Positions 27,838 to 38,710 are shown, counted from the first letter of the stretch. The stretch: 64,000 nt of DNA from Hyphomicrobiales bacterium (GCA_900465685.1 UEGR01000005.1:124001-188000), one strand, 5' to 3'. Program-made: numbers and translations. The notes: generated by a model from the sequence alone, not told the origin.

Positions 27838-28499
27838 AACTCGTTCTTTTCGATTGCGACGGCACTCTGGTGGATAGCGGTGACTTCATTCATCGCTGCA
27901 TGGCGGAAAGCTTTGCCGATGCAGGGCTGACGCCGCCACAGCAGGCCGAGACGCATTCGATCATCGGCCTGTCGCTTCCTTTGGCCATAGCGCAGTTGCT
28001 GGGGCGCGAACCGGACGAGCAAGTCGACTGGCTGACGCAGCGCTATAAAGAAAATTTCATTCGCCTGCGACAGGCGCCGGATTTTGAGGAACCGCTTTAT
28101 GATGGCATTCTGCCGCTTCTGACGGAACTTGGGGAGCGGGATGATCTGCTTTTGGGGATCGTTACGGGCAAGTCGCGTCGCGGCGTTCATGCGGTGTTCG
28201 AACGCCACGGCATTGGGAAGCATTTTCTGGTCATTCGCACGGCGGACGACTGCCCGTCCAAGCCCCATCCGGCGATGGTGCTTGAATCCTGCGCGGAAAT
28301 GGGGATAGAACCCGACCGAACCATTGTTATCGGCGATGCGATCTACGATATGCAGATGGCCCGCTCGGCTGGCGCTTTGGCGGCAGGCGTGTCATGGGGC
28401 TATCATGACCGACAGGCGCTTGTCGAAGCCGGTGCACAGCACATATTGAGCACGCCGCACGACCTTCATCCGCTGCTGAAAGCAATGGATACGCTTTAA
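27834..28499 (+). CDS. HAD-superfamily phosphatase (subfamily IA)
   Basis: 221 residues. Motif I FDCDGTLVDS with the nucleophilic and acid aspartates, motif II IVTGKSRRG, lysine in SKPHPAM, and motif IV IGDAIYDMQMA. Related to phosphoglycolate phosphatase and beta-phosphoglucomutase; a clearer gph lies at 33.4 kb, so the substrate of this one is open. Overlapping ATGA start shows translational coupling to the transporter. Confidence 0.9.
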   Translation: MKLVLFDCDGTLVDSGDFIHRCMAESFADAGLTPPQQAETHSIIGLSLPLAIAQLLGREPDEQVDWLTQRYKENFIRLRQAPDFEEPLYDGILPLLTELGERDDLLLGIVTGKSRRGVHAVFERHGIGKHFLVIRTADDCPSKPHPAMVLESCAEMGIEPDRTIVIGDAIYDMQMARSAGALAAGVSWGYHDRQALVEAGAQHILSTPHDLHPLLKAMDTL

Positions 28500-28514
28500 A
28501 AATTGGAAAGACCC

Positions 28515-29297
28515 ATGCGTGATACTTTGAGCGATCTTGAAGCTGGTAAGCAGCTTTCCGACGAGAATCCCATCATTCGGGCCCAGAAGCTGATGCAGGC
28601 GCAGCTGCCGAAACGCTTTTATGAGCGGGTGGATGTCGCCGAAGTCGATGGTGGCTTTGCGGTTCATCTTGATGGTCGCCCCGTGAAGACGCCCGCGCGC
28701 AGCCTTCTGCTACTGCCGACGGTTGCTGCAGCAGAAATCGTCGCTGAAGAGTTTCGCGCGCAGGAAAAGGTCATCGATCCGGGCAAAATGCCTGCCACCC
28801 GGCTTGTGAACACCGCCATTGACGGTATTGCACAAGACCCGCAGGCGGTGCTTGAGGATGTGTTACGTTTCGCAGGCACGGACTTGCTGTGCTATCGCGC
28901 CGACGCACCACAGGAACTCGTTTCCCGCCAGACAGCGCGTTGGGACCCACTGATCGACTGGGCGGAAACACTTGGCGCCCGTTTTGCGCTCGCCGAAGGT
29001 GTCATGCATGTCGAGCAGCCGCGTGAGGCGATCACGGCATTTGGCATTCATCTGTCTGCTTTCAACGATCCGATTGCGCTCGCCTCGCTTCACACGATGA
29101 CGACCCTGACCGGTTCGGCCATCATTGCGCTGGCTATTGCCAAGGACGAAGTGTCCGCCGAAGACGGCTGGTCGCTGGCGCATATTGATGAAGACTGGAC
29201 GACTGAGCAGTGGGGCGAAGACGCCGAAGCTGCGGCGCGGCGTAAGGCACGCGAAGTCGAAATGATGATCGCGGCGCGTATACTCAAGGCGCTCTGA
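28515..29297 (+). CDS. ATP12-family F1-ATPase assembly chaperone
   Basis: 260 residues from the ATG at 28515, preceded by GGAAAG; an in-frame TTG at 28503 is less likely. The family signature is visible: KRFYERVDVAEVDGGFAVHL, LDGRPVKTPAR, AEEFRAQ, a middle RWDPLIDWAE and C-terminal EDWTTEQWGED. ATP12 holds the F1 alpha subunit before assembly; the family is shared by alphaproteobacteria and mitochondria. Last gene of the run before a terminator. Confidence 0.92.
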   Translation: MRDTLSDLEAGKQLSDENPIIRAQKLMQAQLPKRFYERVDVAEVDGGFAVHLDGRPVKTPARSLLLLPTVAAAEIVAEEFRAQEKVIDPGKMPATRLVNTAIDGIAQDPQAVLEDVLRFAGTDLLCYRADAPQELVSRQTARWDPLIDWAETLGARFALAEGVMHVEQPREAITAFGIHLSAFNDPIALASLHTMTTLTGSAIIALAIAKDEVSAEDGWSLAHIDEDWTTEQWGEDAEAAARRKAREVEMMIAARILKAL

Positions 29298-29340
29298 ACC
29301 CATTTCTTAGATAGCTTATCCAAAGCACTGATAACAAAAA

Positions 29341-29368
29341 GAAAACCCGGCCATGAAGCCGGGTTTTC
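29341..29368. terminator. bidirectional intrinsic terminator between ATP12 gene and glnA
   Basis: An 11-bp perfect stem GAAAACCCGGC / GCCGGGTTTTC with a 6-nt loop, A-rich before and T-rich after. Confidence 0.9.
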
Positions 29369-29373
29369 TTTCG

Positions 29374-29440
29374 CGCGTTTTTAAAAACGCGTCGTTCCCC
29401 TCGGTAACTCTTGGAGTTGCGGGAGCGCAAGCGCCCCCGC
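29374..29440 (-). other. two further stem-loops downstream of glnA
   Basis: CGCGTTTTTAAAAACGCG at 29374-29391 is a perfect 18-bp palindrome; 29419-29440 folds into a GC-rich hairpin with one G-T pair. Both lie in the 3' untranslated part of the glnA transcript, before the main terminator, and may add mRNA stability. Confidence 0.6.
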
Positions 29441-29451
29441 TTACCCATGGA

Positions 29452-30861
29452 TTAGACCGAGTAGTACATGTCGAATTCGACCGGATGCGGGGTCATTTCG
29501 AAACGCATCACTTCGGCCATCTTCAGCTCGATGAACGAGTCGATCTGGTCGTCGGTGAACACGCCACCGGCCTTCAGGAATTCGCGATCCTTGTCGAGCG
29601 ACTGGAGCGCTTCACGAAGCGAGCCGCAAACGGTCGGGATCTTCTTGAGTTCCTTTGCAGGCAGGTCGTACAGATCCTTGTCCATGGCCTGGCCAGGATG
29701 GATCTTGTTCTTGATGCCGTCGAGGCCAGCCATCAGCAGGGATGCGAAGGCGAGATACGGGTTGGCAGCCGGATCCGGGAAGCGAACTTCAAGGCGCTTC
29801 GACTTCGGCGAGGAGCCGAAAGGAATACGGCAGGAAGCCGAACGGTTGCGTGCCGAGTAGGCCAGCAGAACCGGAGCTTCATAGCCCGGAACCAGACGCT
29901 TGTAGGAGTTGGTCGACGGGTTGGTGAATGCGTTCACAGCCTTGGCGTGCTTGATGACGCCGCCGATGAAGAACAGGCAGTTTTCCGACAGACCGGCATA
30001 TTCATTGCCAGCAAAGGTCGGCTTGCCGTCTTTCCAGATCGAGAAGTGAACGTGCATGCCCGAGCCGTTATCGCCGAAAATCGGCTTTGGCATGAAGGTT
30101 GCGGTCTTGCCATAGGCATTGGCAACCTGATGCACGACATACTTGTAGATCTGCATCTTGTCGGCGTTGCGAACGAGCGAGTCGAACTTGACGCCGAGTT
30201 CGTGCTGAGCCGATGCCACTTCGTGGTGATGCTTTTCAACCGTTACGCCCATTTCCGTCAGAACGGTGAGCATTTCGGAACGCATGTCCTGGCAGCTGTC
30301 GATCGGCGGAACCGGGAAATAGCCGCCCTTGACGCGCGGACGGTGACCGAGGTTGCCGGTTTCATAGTCGGTGTCGTCGTTGGACGGCAGTTCGGTCGAG
30401 TCGAGCTTGAAGCCCGTATTGTACGGGTCAGCCTTGTACTTCACGTCGTCGAAGACGAAGAATTCGGCTTCCGGGCCGACATAGACCGTGTCGCCGATAC
30501 CGAGCGACTTCATGTAGGCTTCCGCCTTTTTTGCGGTCGTGCGCGGATCGCGGCTGTAGGCTTCGCCCGAGATCGGCTCGAGAATGTCGCAAAGAATGAC
30601 CAGCGTGGACTGGGCGAAGAACGGGTCGATATGAGCCGTCGTCGGATCGGGCATCAGAACCATGTCGGATTCGTTGATGGCCTTCCAGCCGGCGATCGAC
30701 GAGCCGTCGAACATGACACCGTCAACGAACATTTCTTCGTCAACAAGGCCGATATCCATCGTGACGTGCTGGAGCTTGCCCTTCGGGTCGGTGAAGCGAA
30801 GGTCCACAAACTTGATGTCGTTGTCTTTGATCTGTTTCAGAATATCGTTGGCGGTCGTCAT
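29452..30861 (-). CDS. glnA: glutamine synthetase, type I
   Basis: Makes glutamine from glutamate, ammonia and ATP; cytoplasmic dodecamer. 469 residues. Catalytic metal/ATP motifs include [11 protein letters not shown] and [10 protein letters not shown]; the adenylylation site is Tyr398 in [10 protein letters not shown], so activity should be controlled by GlnE. It lies 46 bp downstream of glnB with no terminator between, forming the glnBA operon behind a sigma-54 promoter. Confidence 0.98.
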   Translation of the reverse strand: MTTANDILKQIKDNDIKFVDLRFTDPKGKLQHVTMDIGLVDEEMFVDGVMFDGSSIAGWKAINESDMVLMPDPTTAHIDPFFAQSTLVILCDILEPISGEAYSRDPRTTAKKAEAYMKSLGIGDTVYVGPEAEFFVFDDVKYKADPYNTGFKLDSTELPSNDDTDYETGNLGHRPRVKGGYFPVPPIDSCQDMRSEMLTVLTEMGVTVEKHHHEVASAQHELGVKFDSLVRNADKMQIYKYVVHQVANAYGKTATFMPKPIFGDNGSGMHVHFSIWKDGKPTFAGNEYAGLSENCLFFIGGVIKHAKAVNAFTNPSTNSYKRLVPGYEAPVLLAYSARNRSASCRIPFGSSPKSKRLEVRFPDPAANPYLAFASLLMAGLDGIKNKIHPGQAMDKDLYDLPAKELKKIPTVCGSLREALQSLDKDREFLKAGGVFTDDQIDSFIELKMAEVMRFEMTPHPVEFDMYYSV

Positions 30862-30907
30862 TTTAATTCCCTGTTTGCACGACGAAGGATAGGTAGGCTG
30901 ATGTCAA

Positions 30908-31333
<426 letters not shown>

Positions 31334-31387
31334 TTAGGCAAAATTTTCTCTTCTCTTCCATTTCCTTAGCAGAGTGGCACTAAAGGC

Positions 31388-31409
31388 GGCACCTTTGCAA
31401 GGCGGTGCC
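31388..31409. promoter_or_regulatory. candidate activator site upstream of the glnBA promoter
   Basis: GGCACC and GGTGCC form an inverted repeat separated by 10 nt, centred about 103 bp upstream of the predicted glnBA start, where NtrC sites usually lie. The half-sites resemble NtrC half-sites (GCACC/GGTGC) but the spacing is about five bases longer than the consensus. Confidence 0.35.
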
Positions 31410-31554
31410 TATCGCTGGGGTGTGGAAGAGTGATCCCGATACCGAATGTATGATTAAAAAGTAATCAATTTGCGACAAATATAGGCTCTCTTGCACAAAG
31501 CCCAGTGGCGCGTGTTTAATCACCGCAAAATCCGTCTTACGAAACAGGTGCGTG

Positions 31555-33066
31555 ATGTTGGAATTGCTTTCGCCCGATGAAATGGCCGCAGCGGACCGCT
31601 GGACCATGGATAATGGCGTGCGAGACGGCTTTTCCCTGATGTTGGCGGCCGGACGGGCCGTTGCGGATGTCGCACGGCGCATGTTCGCGAACAAGGGACC
31701 GGTCGCGGTTTTGTGCGGACCGGGCAATAATGGCGGTGACGGTTATGTCGCAGCACAATATCTTCTGGAAGCGGGTTTCGAAGTGGTCTGCTTTAGCGTG
31801 GCACCGCCGCGAAAGGGCACCGATGCGCTTCGCGCTTCGCTGTTTCACAAGGGCGAGGTGCGCAACATCAACGAATTTTCACCCGCGAGTTTTACGGGCG
31901 TCATTGACGCCATTTATGGCGCGGGACTGACGCGCGATATTCAAGGCGCAGAAGGCGTGGCCATCGACGCCATCAACGCATCAGACATTCCGGTTGTCGC
32001 CGTCGATCTGCCAAGCGGTGTGTCGGGCGCCAGCGGGCAGATACTGGGCGTGGCCGTCAAGGCGCGGGCGACGGTGACATTCTTCCGCAAGAAACCCGGC
32101 CATTTGTTGCAGCCGGGCAGGGCCTTATGCGGTGTTCTTCATGTCGCGGATATTGGCATTCCGGATCGCGTTCTGGACACTATTCATCCGCAGGCGCGTG
32201 AAAATGCTCCCGGATTGTGGATTGAGGACCTGCCTGTCCTGAACGTCAACGCCCATAAATATAGCCGCGGCCATGCCGCGGTCTTTTCCGGCGGAATGCA
32301 CGCTACAGGGGCGGCGCGATTATCCGCACTTGCCGCTGCAAGAAGCGGCGCAGGAGCCGTAACGCTGTTATCGCCGCCGGACGCTGTGGCCATCAATGCG
32401 GCCCATGTCACCAGCATTATGGTGCGCGAGACCCGCAGCGCCAAGGATGTGCGGGATTTCGTCGCTGATCGAAAAGTTGCGGCAGTTGTGCTCGGCCCCG
32501 GCTATGGAAATGCGGTTTTTGCGCGCGAGCACGCCCTGATGTTGGCAGGTGGTTCGGCATCGGCATTTTCCGCACTTCAGGGGCTTGTGCTTGATGCCGA
32601 TGGCATAACGGCCTTCGAAAAGAACCCGCGTGAACTGTTTGAGGCCAGAAAAGACGCAAAGACCGCACTCGTTCTGACACCTCACGAAGGGGAATTCCGT
32701 CGGCTCTTCCCAGATGTCGCCAGTGAGGATGCGTCAAAGCTCGACAAGGCGCGCAAGGCTGCTGCCCTTGCCAATGCTGTGGTGATCTATAAGGGGGCGG
32801 ATACGGTCATCGCCGCACCGGATGGTCGCGCCGCGATCAATGCGAATGGAACGCCATTTCTAGCGACTGCGGGGTCTGGCGATGTTCTGGCAGGCATTGT
32901 GGGCGGATTGCTGGCGCAGGGAATGCCGCCCTTTGAAGCAGCCAGTGCTGCTGTCTGGGCGCATGCCGATGCCGGTCGGCGTTTTGGTCACGGATTGATT
33001 GCCGAAGACCTGCCCGGTTTGCTTCCAGCCGTCTGGTCGGCTCTGGTGGGGTCAACCCGAAACTAA
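31555..33066 (+). CDS. nnr: bifunctional NAD(P)H-hydrate epimerase / ADP-dependent dehydratase
   Basis: Repairs hydrated NAD(P)H. The N-terminal half is the YjeF_N epimerase (CGPGNNGGDGYVAAQYL with the conserved Asn-Asn-Gly-Gly-Asp), the C-terminal half the dehydratase with LGPGYG, LTPHEGEF and the late TAGSGDVLAGIVGGLLAQG. 503 residues from the ATG; a GTG one codon upstream is also possible. It is divergent from glnB, an arrangement common in Hyphomicrobiales, and ends 3 bp from the next convergent gene. Confidence 0.94.
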   Translation: MLELLSPDEMAAADRWTMDNGVRDGFSLMLAAGRAVADVARRMFANKGPVAVLCGPGNNGGDGYVAAQYLLEAGFEVVCFSVAPPRKGTDALRASLFHKGEVRNINEFSPASFTGVIDAIYGAGLTRDIQGAEGVAIDAINASDIPVVAVDLPSGVSGASGQILGVAVKARATVTFFRKKPGHLLQPGRALCGVLHVADIGIPDRVLDTIHPQARENAPGLWIEDLPVLNVNAHKYSRGHAAVFSGGMHATGAARLSALAAARSGAGAVTLLSPPDAVAINAAHVTSIMVRETRSAKDVRDFVADRKVAAVVLGPGYGNAVFAREHALMLAGGSASAFSALQGLVLDADGITAFEKNPRELFEARKDAKTALVLTPHEGEFRRLFPDVASEDASKLDKARKAAALANAVVIYKGADTVIAAPDGRAAINANGTPFLATAGSGDVLAGIVGGLLAQGMPPFEAASAAVWAHADAGRRFGHGLIAEDLPGLLPAVWSALVGSTRN

Positions 33067-33069
33067 AAG

Positions 33070-33336
33070 CTATCGGTGACGGGAGCCGCCTTGGCCGGTG
33101 CCGACATCGATGATGATATCGCCAGAGACAGACACATCGGTGTTGCCGACGCGAAAGTTCTTCCAGTTTCCCTTCGGAGCCTGATCCGGTTCCGGGGCGG
33201 GCGGCGGAGCCGAGACAAGCGGCTTTTGTGCTTCAACGCCCGGAAGCCCGGGCGCAGTTTTTTCCTGAGCGAAAGCGCCCGCTGCCAAAACAGTTGAAAA
33301 AGCCAGCGTAACAAACTGAAAAACTGTATTTTTCAC
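33070..33336 (-). CDS. small secreted protein of unknown function
   Basis: 88 residues. Signal peptide MKNTVFQFVTLAFSTVLAAG with cleavage likely after AFA. The mature part has a Pro/Ala-rich linker (SAPPPAPEPDQAP) and a short C-terminal strand region (NTDVSVSGDIIIDVGTG). I do not recognise the family. GTG start with AAGGA about 10 nt upstream; it lies 14 bp after gph on the same strand, so it is probably co-transcribed. Confidence 0.75.
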   Translation of the reverse strand: MKNTVFQFVTLAFSTVLAAGAFAQEKTAPGLPGVEAQKPLVSAPPPAPEPDQAPKGNWKNFRVGNTDVSVSGDIIIDVGTGQGGSRHR

Positions 33337-33350
33337 CGTTCACTATCCTT

Positions 33351-34052
33351 TCAGACTGGGTCGGAGACCGCATCTATCAGCTGTTCAGCCATTTCGAGGG
33401 TGAATTCGTCATAATGCGAAATCACGCGGCTCGGCTCGTAATGCTGGACCGGAAGGTCGGTATAGCCGAAATCGACGGCTACTACCGGAATACCCGCAGC
33501 CTTGGCGGTATCAATATCCGTGCGGCTATCGCCGACCATAAGCGCGCGATCCCGATTGCCGCCGGCGCGGGCAATGGTGTCCGTCAGGTGGCGTGGGTCG
33601 GGTTTGCGCCAGGCGAATGTGTCTGCGCCACAAATGGCGGCAAAGCGCGAGGCTTCGCCCATCGACGTCAACAGCTTCACCGAGAGAGATTCGAACTTGT
33701 TCGTGCAGACAGCCAGTTCGAAGCCGTGTGCCTGAAACCGGTCGAGCGCTTCCAGTACGCCGGGGAAGAAGATGGAATGTCCGGGCATATTGTCCGCGTA
33801 ATGCTCGCGGAACTCCTCCACCAGACGGTCGAGACGTGTCTCGTCGATCTGGGTTTGCTGGGCAGCAAAAGCGCGTTCGATCATTGTGCGTCCGCCCTGA
33901 CCGACAAAGCGGCGCAAGGCCGTGCGATCAGCCGCCTTGAGGCCGGAAATCGACAGGCAGTGATTGAGGCTGTCGAGAAGGTCCGGCGCGGTATCGACGA
34001 GCGTGCCGTCGAGATCGAAAACGATGATGGGCTTGGCACTGGCAACGGACAT
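33351..34052 (-). CDS. gph: phosphoglycolate phosphatase
   Basis: 233 residues from the ATG at 34052. HAD motifs: FDLDGTLVDTAPDLLDSLN (motif I), VCTNKFESL (motif II), WRKPDPRHL, and VGDSRTDIDTAKAAG (motif IV). Hydrolyses 2-phosphoglycolate, a by-product of DNA repair and Rubisco. An in-frame upstream extension of 34 residues is not family-like. Divergent from rpiA, a frequent neighbour in this order. Confidence 0.92.
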   Translation of the reverse strand: MSVASAKPIIVFDLDGTLVDTAPDLLDSLNHCLSISGLKAADRTALRRFVGQGGRTMIERAFAAQQTQIDETRLDRLVEEFREHYADNMPGHSIFFPGVLEALDRFQAHGFELAVCTNKFESLSVKLLTSMGEASRFAAICGADTFAWRKPDPRHLTDTIARAGGNRDRALMVGDSRTDIDTAKAAGIPVVAVDFGYTDLPVQHYEPSRVISHYDEFTLEMAEQLIDAVSDPV

Positions 34053-34258
34053 AATGGGTCTTTCGCATAGATGGGGTCTGGCATACGTAACCGATAGCGC
34101 ACGGTGGCTCAAGGGTAGGTTCTTTAGTCGCGCAGATGTGAAATTCTGCGTCATATTTAAATAGATGCTTTGTTGTGATGCCCACGCGTGCTAGAGGCGA
34201 ACCGAATTGGGACGAGAATCCGCCGGGTCAACCCGGAGGATATGCTAGGATTTCTTTC

Positions 34259-34957
34259 ATGGACGAAGCACGCAAGCTGAAGATCGCCGCCGCAGCCGAG
34301 GCACTGACGCATGTCAAGGACGGTATGCGTCTTGGCATCGGCACCGGCTCCACGGCAGAAGAATTCGTGCGTCTGCTGGCCGAAAAAGTGCAGGGCGGTT
34401 TCAAGATCATCGGTGTGCCGACATCCGAACGCACCGCCAGCCTGTGTCAGGAACTGGGTGTTCCCCTCACAACACTGGAAGAAACCCCGCATCTCGATCT
34501 GACCATTGACGGCGCTGACGAAGTCAATGGCGAGCTTTCGCTCATCAAGGGCGGCGGCGGTGCGTTGCTGCGCGAGAAGATCGTAGCCGCAGCCTCTGAC
34601 GCCATGATCGTCATTGCAGACCAGTCGAAAGTTGTGGAAACGCTCGGTCGTTTTCCGCTTCCCATCGAGGTCAATCGCTTCGGTCTCGGCGCAACGATGC
34701 GCGCAATCGAGGCGGCAGCCGCGAAATGCGGCCTTGCAGGCCCGCTGAACCTGCGTTTAAAAGATGGTTCGCCTTTTGTAACAGATGGTGGACACTACAT
34801 CGTCGATGCATCTTTTGGCCGCATTCCCGAGCCAAAGACACTCTCTGACGCTCTCTTCGCCATTCCTGGCGTTGTCGAGCATGGACTTTTCATCGGGCTG
34901 GCGCGTGCGGCAGTAATTGCCGGAACCGACGGCATTCGAACCCTGAACCGGTCTTGA
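34259..34957 (+). CDS. rpiA: ribose-5-phosphate isomerase A
   Basis: Interconverts ribulose-5-phosphate and ribose-5-phosphate in the pentose phosphate pathway. 232 residues from MDEARKLK. Substrate-loop [11 protein letters not shown], catalytic [11 protein letters not shown] and [12 protein letters not shown] are all present. AGGA lies about 10 nt upstream. A small perfect hairpin (CCGGGT-CA-ACCCGG, 34223-34236) sits in the leader just before it. Confidence 0.97.
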   Translation: MDEARKLKIAAAAEALTHVKDGMRLGIGTGSTAEEFVRLLAEKVQGGFKIIGVPTSERTASLCQELGVPLTTLEETPHLDLTIDGADEVNGELSLIKGGGGALLREKIVAAASDAMIVIADQSKVVETLGRFPLPIEVNRFGLGATMRAIEAAAAKCGLAGPLNLRLKDGSPFVTDGGHYIVDASFGRIPEPKTLSDALFAIPGVVEHGLFIGLARAAVIAGTDGIRTLNRS

Positions 34958-35008
34958 ACTGCCAGTGCTACAGCTGGTGTTGAACTGATTGAACGGAGTA
35001 TTGAGCAT

Positions 35009-35551
35009 ATGATCCCGGTAACTGGCTTTCGTCGTCTGATTGCACCGCTTTCCGTATTCGCCCTGATGGCCGGCGTTCATGCGGCTTCGGCGCAGGAAAT
35101 CACTGATGCCCATCTGCAGGCTGCCCGCGAAGCGATCTCCGCGATCCACGCAACCGAGCAGTTCGACGAAATTCTGCCGAACGCAGCCCGTGCGCTCAAG
35201 GGCGAGCTGATCCAGAAGGATCCAAACCTCGAAGGTCTGATCACCAAGACCGTCGATGAAAAGGCTCTGGCTCTGGCTTCCCGCCGTTCGGACCTCGAAA
35301 CCGAATCCGCCCGCGCTTATGCAAAGGCATTTTCCGAAGAGGAACTGAAGGCAATCTCGACCTTCTACACCTCGCCAGCTGGCAAGAAGCTCCTGTCGGA
35401 AGGCCCGATCGTGACCCGCGAAGTCGTGAAGGCTGCCAATGTCTGGCAGAATGGCGTTGCTCGTGACCTCGCTCGCGACGTTGCTGAAGTTCTGGCCGCT
35501 CAGGCCGGTTCGAGCGCCGCTCAGCCGACGGACCAGCCTGCTCAGCAGTAA
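35009..35551 (+). CDS. secreted DUF2059 protein
   Basis: 180 residues with a signal peptide (core LIAPLSVFALMAGVHA, cleavage after ASA before QEITD). The mature part is helical and carries the DUF2059 motif AFSEEELKAISTFYTSPAGKKLL, followed by a Gln/Pro/Ala tail. Periplasmic, function unknown for the family. 50 bp after rpiA and before a strong terminator. Confidence 0.9.
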   Translation: MIPVTGFRRLIAPLSVFALMAGVHAASAQEITDAHLQAAREAISAIHATEQFDEILPNAARALKGELIQKDPNLEGLITKTVDEKALALASRRSDLETESARAYAKAFSEEELKAISTFYTSPAGKKLLSEGPIVTREVVKAANVWQNGVARDLARDVAEVLAAQAGSSAAQPTDQPAQQ

Positions 35552-35576
35552 TTTGCGAACAGCATAAGAAAAATTG

Positions 35577-35606
35577 AAAGCCCGGCGACTTGGCCGGGCT
35601 TTTTCT
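35577..35606 (+). terminator. intrinsic terminator after the DUF2059 gene
   Basis: Stem AAAGCCCGGC / GCCGGGCTTT-type with a 6-nt loop, followed by a run of T residues. Confidence 0.88.
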
Positions 35607-35699
35607 TTTGCTTACATATCACCCGAATCTGTTGTTGATGCAGAATCCCGCCGGAAAAGCCTCGGGCGTTCGGGCGTGTGATTCAAAAGGAGAATTCCC

Positions 35700-37094
35700 A
35701 TGGCCAGCTACGACTACGACCTCTTTGTTATCGGCGGCGGTTCCGGCGGTGTGCGTGCAGGCCGTCTGGCAGGTGCCATGGGGAAAAAGGTCGGTCTGGC
35801 GGAAGAGTATCGCATGGGCGGCACTTGCGTCATTCGTGGCTGTGTGCCGAAAAAGCTGTTTGTCTATGCCTCGCAGTTTCCTGAACATTTCGAGGATGCC
35901 GTTGGCTACGGCTGGACCGTGGGCGAGAGCAGCTTCGACTGGAAGAAGCTTATCGATGCCAAGGACAAGGAAATTGACCGTCTGGAAGGTCTCTACCGGA
36001 AGGGACTGGAAAACTCGAAGGTCGAAATTTTCGCAAGTCGCGCGGTGCTCGTCGATGAGCACACGGTCGAGCTGAAGGCCGATGGGCGTCGGATCACGGC
36101 CGAGCATATTCTGGTTGCCACCGGTGGTCGGCCGAACCCGCATGAGGCACTACCCGGTCACGAGCTTTGCATCAGCTCCAACGAAGCCTTCCATCTGGAA
36201 GAATTGCCCAAGGCGATTGTCATCGCGGGCGGCGGCTATATCGCGGTCGAGTTCGCCAATATCTTCCATGGTCTCGGTGTGGACACCACGCTTGTCTATC
36301 GGGGCAAGGAAATCCTGAACGGTTTTGACGGCGATGTGCGCCATCTGTTGCATGAAACCATGGCTGCCAAGGGCATTCGCATCATTTGTGAGGCAGTGTT
36401 CGAAAACGTCGCGAAGCAGGCAAACGGTCTGTTGTCGATCACGCTGTCCAACGGCGAAACGCTTGAAGCCGGGCAGGCGATGCTTGCGCTTGGCCGCATG
36501 CCCAATACGGACGGTCTCGGCCTTGAGGCTGCTGGCGTGAAGCTCGACAAGCTTGGCGCAATCGAGGTGGATGATTATTCGCGCACCAGCACCGCCAATA
36601 TCTGGGCGGTCGGCGATGTCACCAACCGCGTGCAGCTGACGCCTGTGGCCATTCACGAGGCAATGTGCTTCCTCGAAACGGTGTTCAAGGACAATCCGAC
36701 CAAGCCGGATCATGAGCTGATTGCAACCGCTGTCTTTTCCCAACCGGAAATTGGCACTGTCGGTTTGAGCGAAGAGCAGGCTGCGAAGAAATATCCGGAA
36801 GTTGAAGTCTATCGCGCGCTGTTCCGCCCGATGAAGAACACGCTTTCGGGCCGCAACGAAAAGATGCTGATGAAAATCGTCGTCGATGCGAAGAGCCGCA
36901 GGGTTCTGGGCACCCATATTATGGGGCCGGACGCCGGTGAAATGGCGCAGATTCTGGGCATCTCTCTCAAGGCGGGAGCGACCAAGGACGATTTCGACCG
37001 CACCATGGCTGTGCATCCAACTGCAGCCGAAGAACTGGTCACCATGTACAAGCCAAGTTATCGCGTCGTAAACGGCGAAAAGGTCGACGGCTGA
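35700..37094 (+). CDS. gor: glutathione-disulfide reductase
   Basis: 464 residues. N-terminal FAD site VIGGGSGGVRAGRLAG, redox-active disulfide GGTCVIRGCVPKK (two cysteines separated by four residues), NADPH site VIAGGGYIAVEFA, and C-terminal catalytic MAVHPTAAEELVT with the His-Glu pair. Keeps glutathione reduced in the cytoplasm. GGAG precedes the ATG. The variant VIRGC instead of VNVGC is the form seen in cyanobacteria and rhizobia. Confidence 0.97.
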   Translation: MASYDYDLFVIGGGSGGVRAGRLAGAMGKKVGLAEEYRMGGTCVIRGCVPKKLFVYASQFPEHFEDAVGYGWTVGESSFDWKKLIDAKDKEIDRLEGLYRKGLENSKVEIFASRAVLVDEHTVELKADGRRITAEHILVATGGRPNPHEALPGHELCISSNEAFHLEELPKAIVIAGGGYIAVEFANIFHGLGVDTTLVYRGKEILNGFDGDVRHLLHETMAAKGIRIICEAVFENVAKQANGLLSITLSNGETLEAGQAMLALGRMPNTDGLGLEAAGVKLDKLGAIEVDDYSRTSTANIWAVGDVTNRVQLTPVAIHEAMCFLETVFKDNPTKPDHELIATAVFSQPEIGTVGLSEEQAAKKYPEVEVYRALFRPMKNTLSGRNEKMLMKIVVDAKSRRVLGTHIMGPDAGEMAQILGISLKAGATKDDFDRTMAVHPTAAEELVTMYKPSYRVVNGEKVDG

Positions 37095-37304
37095 TCCTTT
37101 CGCCGCAGGCGAATATCCTTAACGAATATTACTGGCATTAAACCCGCACGTGCATTATATCAGCGCGACCCACGCACGCCGGGGTTTAGATATGAGGCTG
37201 GCATCTTCTTCAGGTGCAAGCCGCATGTTCGGGAATTCCGGCTTTCGTGTAAGGAGGATGTAATCCGAGGATTATCGAGCGGATAACGCAAAACAGGTGC
37301 TCTA

Positions 37305-38684
37305 ATGACGAAGAACTGGACCCCGCATTCCTGGAGAAACAAACCGATCAAGCAAGTGCCGTTTTATCCGGACGCACAGGCTTTGAACGACGTTGAGGCC
37401 CGTCTTCGCACCTATCCGCCATTGGTTTTTGCAGGCGAGGCGCGCAAGCTCAAGCAACAGCTGGCCGCAGTGGCGGAAGGCAAGGCATTTCTGCTTCAGG
37501 GCGGCGATTGCGCTGAGAGCTTCGCTGAACATGGCGCGGATAATATCCGCGACTTCTTCCGCGTGTTCCTGCAAATGGCCGTCGTACTTACCTTCGGCGC
37601 TTCCAAGCCGGTGGTGAAGGTTGGCCGTATTGCCGGTCAGTTCGCCAAGCCGCGTTCGTCGGATATGGAAACGAAGGATGGCATTGAGCTGCCGTCCTAC
37701 CGTGGCGATATCATCAACGGCATCGATTTCGATGAATCCTCGCGCACGCCCGATCCACAGCGCCAGGACATGGCTTATCGCCAGTCGGCCGCGACGCTCA
37801 ACCTGCTGCGTGCTTTCGCGCAGGGCGGCTATGCCAATCTGGAAAACGTGCACCAGTGGATGCTCGGCTTCGTTGGCAAGAGCCCGCAGGCTGAACGTTA
37901 CACCGCTCTGGCGCAGCGCATTTCCGAAACGATGCACTTCATGCGCGCTATCGGCATCACTTCCGACAGCAACCATTCGCTGCGCGAGACGGATTTCTAC
38001 ACCAGCCATGAAGCACTGCTTCTCGGCTATGAAGAAGCGCTGACCCGCGTCGATTCTACGTCGGGTGACTGGTACGGCACGTCCGGTCATATGATCTGGA
38101 TCGGTGATCGCACGCGTCAGGCTGACCATGCGCATATCGAATACTGCCGTGGCATCAAGAACCCGCTCGGTCTCAAGTGTGGCCCGTCCTTGCAGCCGGA
38201 TGACCTCATCCGCCTGATCGATCTGCTCAACCCGGAAAACGAAGCTGGTCGTCTGACGCTCATTGCTCGTTTCGGTTACGACAAGGTGGGCGATCACCTG
38301 CCGCAGCTCATCCGCGCTGTCGAGAAGGAAGGCCGCAAGGTTGTCTGGTCCTGCGATCCGATGCACGGCAACACCATTACCGCTGGCGGTTACAAGACGC
38401 GTCCGTTCGACCGTATCCTCAAGGAAGTGGAATCCTTCTTCGCGATCCATCGCGCCGAAGGCACACATCCGGGTGGTATCCATGTCGAAATGACCGGCAA
38501 GAACGTTACGGAATGCACGGGCGGCGCCCGCGCCATTTCCGCAGACGATCTTCAGGACCGCTACCACACGCATTGTGATCCGCGTCTCAATGCCGATCAG
38601 GCATTGGAACTGGCGTTCCTGCTGGCCGAGCTTCTGAAGAAGGAGCGCGATGCAGGAGCTGACAAGCAGGTCGCTAGCGCCTGA
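37305..38684 (+). CDS. 3-deoxy-7-phosphoheptulonate (DAHP) synthase, class II
   Basis: First step of the shikimate pathway: condenses phosphoenolpyruvate and erythrose-4-phosphate. 459 residues. N-terminal [15 protein letters not shown] and [13 protein letters not shown] are class II (plant/Mycobacterium type) signatures, with metal ligands in DPMHGNT and [15 protein letters not shown]. The leader of about 200 bp shows no clear attenuator with aromatic codons. Terminator follows. Confidence 0.96.
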   Translation: MTKNWTPHSWRNKPIKQVPFYPDAQALNDVEARLRTYPPLVFAGEARKLKQQLAAVAEGKAFLLQGGDCAESFAEHGADNIRDFFRVFLQMAVVLTFGASKPVVKVGRIAGQFAKPRSSDMETKDGIELPSYRGDIINGIDFDESSRTPDPQRQDMAYRQSAATLNLLRAFAQGGYANLENVHQWMLGFVGKSPQAERYTALAQRISETMHFMRAIGITSDSNHSLRETDFYTSHEALLLGYEEALTRVDSTSGDWYGTSGHMIWIGDRTRQADHAHIEYCRGIKNPLGLKCGPSLQPDDLIRLIDLLNPENEAGRLTLIARFGYDKVGDHLPQLIRAVEKEGRKVVWSCDPMHGNTITAGGYKTRPFDRILKEVESFFAIHRAEGTHPGGIHVEMTGKNVTECTGGARAISADDLQDRYHTHCDPRLNADQALELAFLLAELLKKERDAGADKQVASA

Positions 38685-38710
38685 GCAGTTCTTAAATAGC
38701 TATCGTTACG

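Noticed and set aside
31374..31389. A second sigma-54-like TGGCAC on the plus strand towards nnr
   Set aside because: The downstream GC is one base out of the required spacing.
34242..34280. A 12-codon frame overlapping the rpiA start
   Set aside because: The GGAG-to-ATG spacing is too short and the peptide has no recognisable feature.
37192..37263. A 23-codon leader frame before the DAHP synthase gene ending at an AGGAGG-ATG-TAA
   Set aside because: It has no run of Phe, Tyr or Trp codons and no alternative hairpins, so there is no evidence of attenuation.
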